Shown in pieces: positions 36,285 through 47,479 of a stretch of 64,000 bases of DNA. Origin of the DNA: Coprinellus micaceus (lineage: Eukaryota; Basidiomycota; Agaricomycetes; Agaricales; Psathyrellaceae). The position numbers and the translations under genes are program-made. Under the pieces are notes generated by a model. It did not search any database and was not told where the DNA came from. It was given only the letters and a program-made list of their open reading frames with translations. Location: the NCBI GenBank assembly GCA_951394405.1, contig OX596334.1, positions 5,456,001 through 5,520,000 on the forward strand. The letters run 5' to 3'. Positions within the stretch are counted from its first letter, which is position 1. The number at the start of each line of letters is the position of its first letter.

Positions 36285-37621
36285 AAGATTCTCGACGAAG
36301 TCTCGGACGAGTCCCAATCGGAGTCACCCCCCTCAAAAGCGTACCCCCTCCGGGCTGTCTCTCCCACTCTCTTTGACTGGGATGCTGATATTTCGGGTGA
36401 CGAAGAACCAGTACCTGCAGGGCGAGTGACAAGGGTAGTATACGAGGAGTCACAAAGCCTGCATTCCCCCCGTCCTCACCGCCAACCATTCCGTAAAGCT
36501 CTTGCAGCGACTGGGAATGCCCCGCAAGATTCTAGCGAAAGTGAGCACTACTTTGTTGAGCCTCAAAACATCTTCACTAAACCAATGTAGGCTCTGATAG
36601 CGACGGTGATTTGGCTGGCGCACCTCCCGCGTGCTCAAGCACCCCCAGGCGCCCCCCTGTCACACGGAAGAAGCGGCACGAGCCATGTTAGTGATGTTAT
36701 ACCTCAGAATGAAGTCGAAGCTGACTTACTGACGTGATCCTTTGGTGTATAGGGAACAATGCCAAAAACGAAATGCCCACCACCGTTGCAAGGTCCAGCC
36801 GCAAAGTGAAACACTCAGGAATGGCAATAGCGTCCTCGCAATCGGGTATACCCCTCCCTGAGAAGATCTTCCACCATCAGTCACCCAGCCATTCGCCTCC
36901 GCCTGGTCCTTCGAGTTCAGCCGCCCCTAATCACAAACGGGTAGAGGATGTATTTCTTTGTTTCCCGTCGCGCCATCTGCATTTTGACTATAGAATGGTT
37001 GCAGGTTCTTGGCACTTTCGACTCAGAAAGTGATAGGCCATATGTTGGAACGAAAGATAACAACCCTAATGTCTACGAATCGCTGAGTGATAGTGAAAAG
37101 GTAGCTACAGGGATAGCTCACTGCGCTTCGATGTTCGCTGACTCTGTGTTTGTCGCACTAGGCTAGTGGTGGGTTCGAGGACCAAAGGAAAGGGAAGCAG
37201 AGGGAGGTAAACACTACGATAGGCTCCAGAACGTACTTCGATGATTTATTCCGTTTTCTTTTACCAGGGTGATGGTGAACTCGTTGACCAAGTTACATCG
37301 AAGACTTCCGCCGCCGGTCTTGCCCCGCTCCCGGCCGTGCTCACCCAAGAGATGATCGTCAGTCTCTCCTTCCCCGTCTACTTCGAGCCCCAATGACAGG
37401 CTTTTATTTATTCATCAATCAAAATTTAGGAGGCTGCATGCGCTAACATGCTGGAGAATAACGGGGTGAGCCTGTTCCGTCTGAAACGTTCAGTATTATA
37501 CTCAACAAGAAGCCCAGGGCGCTCGACAAAGAGACATCGCGTTGGCCTGGTTGAGTCTAGCGGAGCAAATCAACAAAGTCACCTCCGGCAGCGCACAGAA
37601 CGGCAATCGACCCGCTGGGAC
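36285..37621 (+). pseudogene. Large acidic repeat protein, segment 3
   Basis: Coding resumes at KILDEVSDESQSES and SPTLFDWDADISGDEEPVP (to about 36590), then passes through several short exons. Readable pieces are MPTTVARSSRKVKHSGMA (36770s), VLGTFDSESDRPYVGTKD (from about 37006, after a TTGCAG acceptor), LAPLPAVLTQEMIV (near 37318), and an Ala/Gln-rich helix ARQRDIALAWLSLAEQINK ending at 37621. Introns have GT-AG ends and are about 45-70 nt. No domain was recognised. The final exon is cut at GCT GGG AC by the element at 37622 and continues in segment 4. Confidence 0.5.
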
Positions 37622-38953
37622 CAAAAGCACGATGGCATTTGATTAAATGATCCACTGTTACACGAGAGCCAAACGATTAAATGTATTGTATTTAAATGAC
37701 TACGTTTAAACACCGTTGCCCATAGCACACCGTTGCCAGACGTGAGTGCTTTGCTACCATTTAAACAGCAATTAAATGAGTCGCGACGCGGAGAATGTTG
37801 TCCCGCCCGCGCAATTCAAACACATGAGTGGCATTTAATCAGATCGGCCGAACCGGAAACAAGTTATACTTGATTAAACACAACGTAGAAGGCTCTGTGG
37901 AAAGCTACGTACAAGCGGGTAGGTACAATTAAATACGGTGAGCTCGAGCATTTAAACGGTGGCCAAAACCTCGAGCTCGTTCAATCAGGTGGGACCCCTG
38001 AGCGGACTGTCAATGAGCCAGAGGGCGAGAGGCCCCAGCAATAGACAGGGGGTCTCTCAGCGTCTGCACGGCCCTTGCGCCAGGCGACGGGGATTGCGGG
38101 ATGCAACCGTCGAAGACACGGGTGCCAGGCTCGGGGTCGAGCTTGTTTAATCAGGTGGGAGCCCTGTTTAAACGGAGCTCGAATACCCCTGATAGCCCGA
38201 AGTCCCGCCGACGCCAACCCAAAGGTCGACACGCCTTTCCCTGCAAGCCCCTCGACACCAAGTCCGGTGGTGGTGGTCGAGGGAAGAGAGGGGATGGGGC
38301 CGTGGATACAAGGCCGCCGACTTATATATCCCTCGGGTATTTGGCCGATCCAAACAGTCGCGTCGCATTGCGAAATCACGAGGCGACTTCGTTGAACAAA
38401 AACAAACACGGCTAAGCATGGCACGCTCGGCCAAGCTTTAGCCGGTGATAAATACGGGGGACATCGCGCTTCCACCCCCACGCCTCTTCCTTCCCTCCCT
38501 CACTGTACCGGCAGTGGGAGAGGACTTGGAGAATGTCGACAACTTCGTCCCCATTACCAGCGGTGAGGGGAGGTTGGCGGTGATGCGAGATAGGGGTTCG
38601 AGCTCCGATTTAATCAGTGATTAATCGGCCTTCGCATCCTGACTTGCAAAGCCCTTCCCGTCACGCCACGTCCCCTTCGCGTACTTAGTTGAGAGGCCGC
38701 GAGTCCTTTAGATACGTGCCTATAGTAATGAAACTCAGCCTTCAATTCACTCAAATCTCGCTCTCTCCATGCGTACATGAACGTTTAAACAGTTGTGGTA
38801 ATTAAATTGTGCGGCGTAGAACAGTCGGTTCAACATTCGGCCCGCACGAACCACTGGCTCAAGGATTTAAATGCGATGATTTAAATGCGACACATTTAAT
38901 CGTTGGCCCCCGTATAACAAGGGATCATTTAAACAAATCCCATCGGGTTACAG
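37622..38953. mobile_element. 1.33-kb AT-motif element, 7-bp target duplication (group 2, copy 2)
   Basis: CTGGGAC is duplicated at 37615-37621 and 38954-38960. The left end is CAAAAGCACGATGGCATTTG; the right end, inverted, is CTGTAACCCGATGGGATTTG. About 80 bp of terminal inverted repeat follow (TTAAATGATCC, CGATTAAATGT, ATTTAAAT). TTTAAA/TTAAAT/TTTAATC words recur throughout. The interior near 38260-38365 matches copy 1 near 35575-35695 (GTCCGGTGGTGGTGGT, then TATATA, GATCCAAACAG.CGCGTCGC), so the two are one family. It codes for nothing. The host frame resumes as AGT-PSHNGLSLQ. Confidence 0.9.
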
Positions 38954-38960
38954 CTGGGAC

Positions 38961-40187
38961 ACCATCGCACAATGGACTCTCGCTTCAATCAGGGCAGCAC
39001 AACCAAACCCAAGAAAGGAAGCGCGTGAATGAGGTGAAACACCGACACCCTGCGATTAATAAGATGCATGTATGTGGAGAATCCATATCTCACTAGGACC
39101 GCATACTCATAGGCGGCAGCGTTGGGTAAGGAAGGAAGCCTTCAGGATGATGCGACGAACAGAAATTCCGGGCCAGAGCTATCATCCTATTGGAAGCATC
39201 AACTACAATTACATCAAGAGATGGAAGAAGGCTGTTACGAAGAAGAATGCGACCAAAATTCAAAGATATTGCCCCACCTCTGACCATCTTCAGCCATTCC
39301 TCGTGTTTGATGACGACTTCAGTAAGGCTGAACGTAAGATTGCAAACGCTTGGAATCGTGAGTGCGCCGTCGTGTTTGCTCGGGAGTTCTGCGAAATCTA
39401 CCCGGAATACACGAAGACCGGCGTGGAGAGTCCTCTTATTACGCATATCAAGACACTAAAGTTGCATTACAAGTTGCATGTGTCCGAGCACGATGACTAC
39501 GAGAATCGATTGGCAAACTTGCGGGTTAGGTCGTGCCGGGAGAGGAGAGTAAACGTGAGTGGTTCCTTAATGAGGTAGTCCAGATTCTGATGTCAAGACT
39601 TCAAGCGCCATGATCGTCGTGCCAGAATGTGTTTCGAGTACAAAGGAGAGGAGAGTGGTGTGATGAAGCGTTTCTACGCCATGTTCGCGTTCGACCTCCC
39701 TTGGCCGGCATGTAGCGGAGACGAGTTCAAAGGGGACTCAGACGAGGAAGATCTGCACATCACCACCCTGGAATGGAGGGCTGAACAAGTGCGCGAATTC
39801 ATGGCTACGCTCGACAACCTTTACTTGGCTTGGCGCTTCACAAACGGCATTCACCCAACGTCGGGTAACTTCCCAATTCCTCGGACGGAGCCCCCTCAGG
39901 TCAAATATGAAACGCGAACCAAGGTTCCGAAGGGCCTCCCACGCAACTTCTATCGGGAGGAGTGGCTTGAGGAACTCGAGCAATTCCAAAGGGACGAGCT
40001 TGAGATGAAGGAGCCTGTGGAACTCGAGTTCCCGGAGTGTATCCAAAGGTGCGTCCTCCATGAAAGTGTGGCTGGTGTCTACCACCTCATGCCGATTTTG
40101 TTCTCCATCACCACTAGGCTGGCTGATACCGCCGAGGGTGTCACCGGAAGAGACACTAGACCGAGGGGCAGAGACTACACGGACTGA
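38961..40187 (+). CDS. Large acidic locus, segment 4: basidiomycete GLPRNFY-type conserved protein
   Basis: After the last element the frame reads PSHNGLSLQSGQHNQTQERK up to about 39096. Two further exons follow: about 39117-39553 (WVRKEAFRMMRRTEIPGQSY, then HDDYENRLANLR and SCRERRVN) and about 39606-40187. The latter reads HDRRARMCFEYKG, FMATLDNLYLAWRFTNG, GLPRNFYREEWLEELEQF and PVELEFPECIQ, with the stop at 40185-40187. The block with an RR.RMF start, LD.LYL..RF, GLP.NFY...WL and L.FPE matches a family of hypothetical proteins common in mushroom-forming fungi (recognised from memory; function unknown, often expanded). The upstream intron joins are uncertain. The last 62 codons lie in the right inverted-repeat arm, so a 3' fragment of this gene is duplicated at 21242-21427. 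Confidence 0.55.
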
Positions 40188-43100
40188 CGAGCTGAATATG
40201 AATAGTCCATGTCTTTCGCAGTATGCATAATCTACGGGATTTGATGACTCTTGGGGAACGCCGAATGAGGATGACAGAGTTCGCAATGCACACCGTCTAG
40301 GTAGACATCGGTTCCAACGTGCTGAGGCCGTCCTGTGTACTGACCGGTCCACCTGCTTCCATCGCAGAGCCAGAGGCACTCCCCGTCGAGGGAGTTTCTC
40401 TTGTAAACGATCCCGTATGCTTCTAGATCCAGAGTGGAAGAAGACAACAACCTCATCCAACTCAACGAACCCAACCATACCCTGTCAACGCTGAGGAGGC
40501 TACAACGACAAGACGATTCCTCCCTTACGATGCGCCATGAACCAATAATCTATCCTCAATTTATCTCGGTCTGCGCTCAATTATGCTCCTCCTTGTCACC
40601 CACAGCGGTCGATGCTATCCACTCCCCCTACATCATGTTGTGGCATTTGCCCCTAGCTGACTGCCCCCTATACTACTGTGTTCGCCGCCACCACCCTGTT
40701 CTCTTATTCTCTATTTGCATTACCTACTTCCCCCCATCCACTGGTGTTTCGTGCGCATGTGGGTACATCCATCGGTATGGCCCCTGAACCCATCACCCTT
40801 GGACTGTTTCCTCCCTTCAAGATGTGTCCCCCCGTTTTGCGTTCCGGATCCGTCACTATCGGTTCGACCTTCGAATTCACCGTTGCTTGCGCCTCACTCC
40901 TCCGTAGAAATTCAAACCAATGCCTATAGAAGCAAAATTTTCGTTTTGAGATGCTTGCTGCTACATTTAGCACCACAGCACACCCAAACAATGCGCATCT
41001 GGAGACGCACCACCTGCCCAACTCCCCTTTAACGAGGGAAGAAGGCCCCGGCGTACTTGACGATAGTACGACTTGAGTTGAATCCGCTTGTCCTGTCCTT
41101 TGCGGGCTGCGTCGACCCTGAGGGCGATGGCTAGAAAAGGCGGAGGATCAGTTCGCGTGGGGCGATCATGACGTGATGCACAGGAGTCAAAGCCATTGGA
41201 AATGGGCCGGTACATAGTTGTTCTGCCGATGACGCTGAGAAATCTAAAAAAGAAAAAGAAAAGCTGGAGTGAGCCACAGTACTGTGAATACAACAGAGAA
41301 ACGAACATGAGGCTCGCAGACCTGGGCTTCATCGAAGAGATGAGGAGAGACTGGCTGGACGACGGGATGGAGGGCAGGTAACTTCCCCTCGAAAGAAACA
41401 GGGTGAAGGAGCCGATACTTCAGATCCTAGGTCCTCAGTGACACTGCATGAGACAAATAACGGTGAGGCAAATAAGAGCGCGTCTAGAGTGTAGGAATGA
41501 CGTAAATCTCACTGTGTCAAGTGAACGAAAAAACCGTTGCTCTCGTCCACCTTCTCAGCAATCTTGCCGTTTGTAGCGTTGGCGGCACTAAGTACGTGTA
41601 CGAGGCAAACGAATAGAGTTCTCCTGCTTACAGTCGAGATGCGCTCGCGACCGACACCTCGGTGGAACGGATGGCAAAGGGTGGACCTAAGGGTAGCCGC
41701 TCTTGATGTCGAAGACGGCGTTGGCGACACGTACAACACGAAGGACGAAGCAAATAGTCTGAGCCCGTGTTGGTTATCACAGGGGCGACGGCTGGCTCTC
41801 CTCTAGAGACAGCGTCGTGAGGGTGTGCACCTGTATATGACCCTGGGGAAGCACAGGGTGTGACCCTGCAAGATGATCAACGGCTGAACTAGTAGGTCGA
41901 GTCGGCACTGGGAGTCAGAGTCACTCGCACCTCGGAAATTCGTACAGGCGCTTGATTGGGGCATCGAACGGGGCATCCCAAACGTCGCCTGGGCGTGGTG
42001 GGCAGGTCTCTGGTGTCTTCTTGCCCCATCGCGATTCGCGTCGATAGCACACCATTCCCGACGGAGCTCGAGAAACTCGCCAAATTCGATCGACGATGAG
42101 CCGGACACCCCTTCTCAAGTGTACGGGCCTTGGTGATGGTCCACTGAGCTCTGGGTCGCAAAGATAGAGCCATTGATGGGGGGTAGTGCTGTGAGTACGG
42201 TTAGGGAATATCATCCCAGAAACGAGACGAGTTCATATCGACTCACTCAATGCCAGCACGCTCGAGGGGGTTGAAGCCCGACAGGACCCCGACGAGCTCG
42301 CCGCGAAGCTACCTCCGATGTTGACTGCTGAAAGCAGTCTTGGATTCCCTAGTCGTCCGCCTCACCGACCATGGCGATGACTGTGCGACAAGAAATGGAT
42401 GACTTAGGGGCCTGGGTCGGGAAAGTGACCGCAAAGTGGTGAATTCAAACCGTCAGGTGGAGAACAGCGCTGAATCGGTTATATATAGGCGCCCCTTCAG
42501 CGACAGAATGGGACGTGGGAGCGACTTGAGGGTGAAGTTAGAGGTGACGATGGTGGTGGAAAGAGGCGAAGCAGCCAGGCGCCAACAGACCCAAGTTGGG
42601 CGCTCAGAATGCGGAGTTTTGATTGCCGGCGTCGGGAGCACGTGCCATGACGCAGGCGCGATCTTGATTCGGAGCGCCCTGGCACTGGTTGATCCTCAAC
42701 TTCAATGTCGCTAACCGCGATCTAGAGCATGAGGTTGTGGGACGCCACGGTGAGTGTAATACATTAATCTTAGAGTTCTGGCTGCGGCTCACAGCGTTTG
42801 GACAGGTTGGACAGGTTGGACAAGACCATTCGACCGTTTGGACGGATCGTCGTCCCAACCAGTCTTTTCCAAGTGGGTGAGACAACCATCTTGAATCGTT
42901 GACATCCACTGCGTTTTGCTTGAGTCAGCTTTCACCCAACCTCAACGCCGCCTTTCAGCCCGTGCTCAATCTCATTTTAAGCCAGATTCAAGGTGAGTAA
43001 AGCCCTTTCCCAGATTTACCCGAGTCTCATGACTGGATTTACCTCAGTTGTCACCCGGATGAACAGCCCCGCTTGACTCTTGCAGATAAGCCGCGACGAT

Positions 43101-44071
43101 TCGCAAGTCGACTTTGCGCACCACGCCCTTCTAAGGCGCAAACACTCGATGCACTCGTCGTTGCCTCCTCCCCCCTTGGTTATTACTCTCTGGATGCCAG
43201 CTCAGACTCGGTCTCAAACCAGGGTACGTCCGGCATACATTGTGATCGCGAGACTCACCCAGAAGGGGGCACCTAGGCCAAGAAAACTTGTGAGGCTCAA
43301 GCTGCCCCACCCTCGCCAAACCTCAAGAGTTTTGGACGAAGCGGAGGCGCGCTTGGCTCCGGATAACCCCCTTGTCCGACCGAAGCGACGGGTTGCTCAC
43401 ACCCCAACACAAGGAGAGATCCGAGCAGCCAGCATCCATCGCAAAGGGTTGAGGGAAGCCAACGCTTCCTGGAGCGTAACATCGCCCGGTCCCTCGGTTG
43501 CGCATTCCCGCCATCGCGTCTTCACTTGACGGTACCCAGCCTGCGGAAGCAAGAAGACGACGTCCGCGTCGTCGTACCTATTGGAGAGGTTGTGGTGAGC
43601 CGGTCATAGTACTATTTGTGTATAGCTAATCCTTTGTGTCAGCAGACTGTCCCTTCGTGGACGACTCCATCTTCACGCTTTACTTCCAAGTCCACATCCC
43701 TCCCGAGCAAGGTTTCTACGCTCGGTACAACGAATCCCTGGCATTAGCCCTCGATTCCTGGTTTGTCTGGTTGGATCGCCGTTGTGCGCCTGACCCGGTA
43801 TTCTGGATGGAACGAGGTGGGGCTGTTGAGCTAGCAAGGGGATGATATGAACAGGATGGTCGTGGAGAGTTCGCTGTCGTGGTGCGAAGCGATATCGGTA
43901 TGCCCTCGCTTTACTAGCCTCCCTCCGAGTCATACTAATGCCTTGGTAGCGTTATGGTGTGTGGGATCCATCCTCCCCCCACCCCGCACCCCCTTCGTCT
44001 CCTTGGCCTCTCCACGCCATCCTCTCCCCCCACCATTGTTATTTAGCATTCTAATGCACGACTAGTAGTAC
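40002..44071 (-). repeat. Right arm of the 4,070-bp inverted repeat
   Basis: Inverse copy of 17358-21427 with no indels and identical translations throughout. It starts inside the last exon of the gene ending at 40187, which is intact here and truncated in the left arm, so this side is the older one at that edge. Weak coding candidates, mirrored in the left arm, include exons about 42905-42992 and 43086-43223 (plus strand). These join as LSQIQ-DKPRRFASRLCAP and continue to DALVVASSPLGYYSLD. The spacer between the arms is 18,574 bp. Confidence 0.95.
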
Positions 44072-44295
44072 GCAGACAGGTTTAATTTACTTCTTTTGAC
44101 CCATCCCTCGGGCCAGCGTGGAAATTCAATGTTTTGATATACCCTTGGTCAAAACTCACGATTTCCGCATGGACGGCTGCTGTCTCACTGGCACCGGCCC
44201 AAATTTGGTGAGCTTAATCCTGGAACATCCATCCACGTATATACGCTGAAGCTACGTGGCACCGGTAGGTCCCCCCGAGTCAGTCATTCATCAAT

Positions 44296-45843
44296 GGTTC
44301 GACGCCCCCTGCCTTTCAAGTCTTCAAGCACCGCTCTTCAGGGTTCTCTCTCAACGCCGCCATCCAGCGCGCGATTGAAAGCGAAGGAGGCGAGGACTTT
44401 GAAATGGCGGGCGGCGATGGCAATACCGACGAGGGAACTGATCAAGAAAACGAATATCCCGATGCCGACCTCGACATTGGATTGAAGGAATCCCACGGAA
44501 AGCGGAAATTTGGTGATATTGATGCAGACAACTGTCATTAGGCGCCCGGCGCCTCAGACTCGGTCAATGCTCGAACCGCCCGCAATGGCCAGCTCCAGTA
44601 CGCGTACCAGTAAACACGGGAGTGGAAAGAACACCCACAACAAGAAACACAAGGATTTTGCGACGCGAATCTAAGAAGCACCAGGCTTTTCTCAACAACA
44701 GGGCAAAACCGCCCGCGTAAAAGGTCGCTCCGTTCCTAGGCGCCGCAACCACTGCGTCGGCGTCTGTTGTGCTTGAGGAGCTCCCAGTGAACTCAAGCGG
44801 GTATGGGGCGAAGTATGCGGAGAAGAAAGAAGACCGTGTGCTGGACATGCAAGAACTATTGTCGGAAGGGTACACAATTATTGAATGGGATGGCTGGTAA
44901 GTCTGCCTTGATCACTTGCGTTTTTGTTTGTCGCTCATGTACTCTACCCAAGCAAACCCCTCATCCTAGTAGACGAAGAGACAGATAAGATGTTTTTCGT
45001 CGGCGTCCCCAAGCCTGATGATCCGACCTATGGTGCGGCGTGCGATGCAGTCGCTGACCTACTTGTGGCTTGGGTACGAGCGCCAATTTCGAGGTTCGCC
45101 GCAATCAACATCGGTACTTCGGCAGGCCACGGCCCCGAAGTTCCATACACCCTACGCAACGACAAGCACGTGCTGGACGAATTACTGCGCCGAAGCCCGG
45201 CGTTAGAACGGCTCGCTATACACCAAAGTGGTGAGCTCCATGATCATACTCGGTATTCTACTTGATACTCATGCTGGATCACTAGCGTCCCTCAAATTCT
45301 ACGCACCGAGGCTTTACGACTACTACCACTCGCATACCATGCCCGTTCGCAACCGAGTGGAAAACTTCCGGCCAAATTGGGACAAGTCTATTTTGCCTGC
45401 GGCAGCTTGCAACTGCGGGGAGCGGGTGGCAACGTACTTTCATCGAGACTGCAGAGACTTGTCCTTTGGGAAATGCGCAGTGCCTGGTGTCGGTAGATAT
45501 ATATGACCACACCAAGGGTGGACACGTTGTCCTCAAGGAACCGAAACTAATCATTCAGTTCCCTGCTGGGACCCACATCCTCCTACCATCTGCCGTCACA
45601 ACCCACGGCAATATCCCGGTCCAAGAGGGCGAAATTCGAGCCTCGTTCACTCAGTATACACCTGGGGCGATGTTTCGTTACGTCGACAACGGGTTCACGA
45701 TCGAGAAGAAGCTCAAGAAAAGGAGCAAGGATAAATACCGCAAGGTTCTGGAGGAGAAGGCTGTGAGGTGGGAGATGGGCTTGGGGCTGTGGTCCACTGT
45801 AGACGAGCTTCTGAAGGGTGCATCTGGTCCCGCTGGTAAGTAG
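44296..45843 (+). pseudogene. TET/JBP-like 2-oxoglutarate/Fe(II) dioxygenase relic
   Basis: The start reads FKHRSSGFSLNAAIQRAIES, then an acidic region and a stop (44539-44541). A later part reads VLEELPVNSSGYGAKYAEKK and LLSEGYTIIEWDG, preceded by an in-frame TAA (44718-44720). After a GTAAGT intron (to about 44952) follow KPLILVDEETDKMFFVGVP and DKHVLDELLRR. A GTGAGC...TAG intron (about 45232-45286) leads to SLKFYAPRLYDYYHS and FRPNWDKSILPAAACNCG. The HxD iron site is HRD at 45441-45449. A frameshift near 45470-45490 precedes DIYDHTKGGHVVL, IIQFPAGTHILLPSAV, the distal His (THGN, 45604) and EIRASFTQYTPGAMFRYV, with a likely 2OG-binding Arg. This layout is the fungal TET/JBP-like oxygenase family expanded in basidiomycetes alongside KDZ transposons (family knowledge). 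Relatives oxidise 5-methylcytosine. The stops and frameshift mark this copy as dead. Confidence 0.7.
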
Positions 45844-46548
45844 ATCTTGTTGTTGTGCCTCGGGCTATTTTGAGTTTCCCTGTATGACACAGGGGAGAAA
45901 TGGGCGACGCGCGTACGAGTTCATCTTCAGCTTCAACCTAACCCAGACTGGAAGAAAGGAAAGGAAACGTTGATCAGTGGCTGACTACCTTAATCACATA
46001 ACTCAGAAAATGCTATCGGCACCTGGGTTATTGAAGTTAGGGGCTTTTCTTCTAAATATGGCTGATTTCTACCAAATTGGGACGTTTCTTGGTTGAGCTG
46101 AGGCGATGATCGGAACGGCGTTGATTTATATTCAATTCTTTGCTTTACACCACCACCACCACACACACACACCACCTCACTTCATCTACACGATCAAAGT
46201 GCCCACCCTCACAGGGGCATATGATCGCTTGCAGTAGAGTCTAGGGCGGATGTCATTTCTCTGTGATACCTTTTTAGCTTGGGTCTGCGCCCCATTCCTG
46301 GGGCCGCCGGGCTAAAAGATATAGCTTCGAAGAAAATAAACCAGCCTTCGAACATAGGGTGCGTAAATGACCAGTCCTTTTGCGTTGGGTATTTACCGGT
46401 CTGGAACCACAGGCTTTCGCGAACGGACTGGTGCTGAGCATTGAATGGCTAGCCTTGAGTACGCTGGGCTACCACCAGACTCTGCGCGTAAGGCCTTCGT
46501 GGGAGGCTGGAGCGCGCGGCACGCGTACGTTGGTCAGAGTTTGCCCGG
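45844..46548. other. Region without a supported gene
   Basis: The 3' flank of the dioxygenase relic. A CACCACCACCAC/CACACACA microsatellite lies at about 46150-46175. A 60-codon frame at 46380-46562 has no clear motif but may be the degraded upstream part of the transposase relic that follows. Confidence 0.35.
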
Positions 46549-46756
46549 CTGCCTTACATTGACCTGGTGCGCATGATTGTCATAGACCCTATGCGTAATC
46601 CATTGATCGGTCAGTATCTTGTGTTCTCAAGTCGGGAGTCTGGGCTCACCATCTGTTCCAGGTCTGGTCAAGACTCACTTCTATCATATCTGGGTTCAGG
46701 GGAAATTTCTCCAAAAGACTGAGGAGCTGCATGCTCTCCACGTCTTTTCTTTCGGG
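46549..46756 (+). pseudogene. Tnp2/CACTA-type transposase relic
   Basis: Two short exons join in frame: 46549-46609 (LPYIDLVRMIVIDPMRNPLI) and 46662-46756 (LVKTHFYHIWVQGKFLQ, then KTEELHALHVF), across an intron with GTCAGT and CCAG borders. IDPMHNLLLGLVKTHFYH is a hallmark of basidiomycete Tnp2-like transposases (family knowledge); here the His is Arg (DPMRN). Nothing of the rest of the roughly 1000-aa protein is recognisable, so this is a fragment. Confidence 0.6.
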
Positions 46757-46889
46757 GTAGGTACTTTCACTCATTGACACACGTGACTCTAACGTTCTTA
46801 TATTAAAGTATTATCCAGTTCCAAACGCTAGCCTGAGCATACCTCGGTCGTCTGCCTGCACTCAGGACCGTCAAGCGCCCAACCCAGGC

Positions 46890-47470
46890 TCAGCCAAATG
46901 TTTGATTGCCGGCGTCAGGGCCACGTGGTATGCTGTGTGGGAGTGGGTTGATGGGTTGGTGAGTCCTCCTTGAACGTTAACCCCCGACTCGTCGATGTTA
47001 TTCAAAGCTGACCACTGGAACAGCCAGCCCAATGAGAGTGAGTAAATGTTTTAATTTCTGGAACGCTAGCTGCCGCTCAAAGCGTCTGGACAGCGTGGAA
47101 ACGGACATCCGACTGTTTGGACAGATCGTCGTCCCGGCGAGTCTTTCCAGGGGGCTGCAGTTCATGCTGTCGGATTGGACCTCCCACCCTCTAGATCTCA
47201 CCTGCGCCTGGCTTGGCGTTCCCGGTTATCTACCGCTGACCCCTTCGCCTTCCTCAACTGCGATACCAAGCGCCGAGGGAAGTATGTGAGTGCGCATACC
47301 CTAACATTTGGAGTTCCAGCCACTTCTGACAGCGTTTCGACCGTTTGGACGGCTTGGATCCGACGATTGGACTGGTTGGACCAGTTGTCGCTTGGATGGG
47401 CCTTTCGAACCCCAGCTCGCCCTCGAGCTCACAGGCCTCGACACTGTTATCCCAGACACGCGTTCCCCTC
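46890..47470 (+). repeat. Degenerate duplicated segment related to the inverted-repeat arm
   Basis: Short matches to the right arm are visible: TTGATTGCCGGCGTC near 46902 against 42620, and GTTTGGACAGATCGTCGTCCC near 47110-47135 against 42835-42857. CAGCGTTT and TTTGGAC words also recur near 47330. The words CAAGCGCCGAG and TTCGAACCCCAGCTCG recur near 48306 and 48325. The block looks like several rounds of old tandem duplication of one gene segment. Confidence 0.45.
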
Positions 47471-47479
47471 GCCCTTGAA

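Noticed and set aside
39738..40478. 246-codon minus-strand ORF
   Set aside because: Antisense to the better-supported plus-strand gene with the GLPRNFY block; the frame has no domain and its first half is the mirrored arm sequence.
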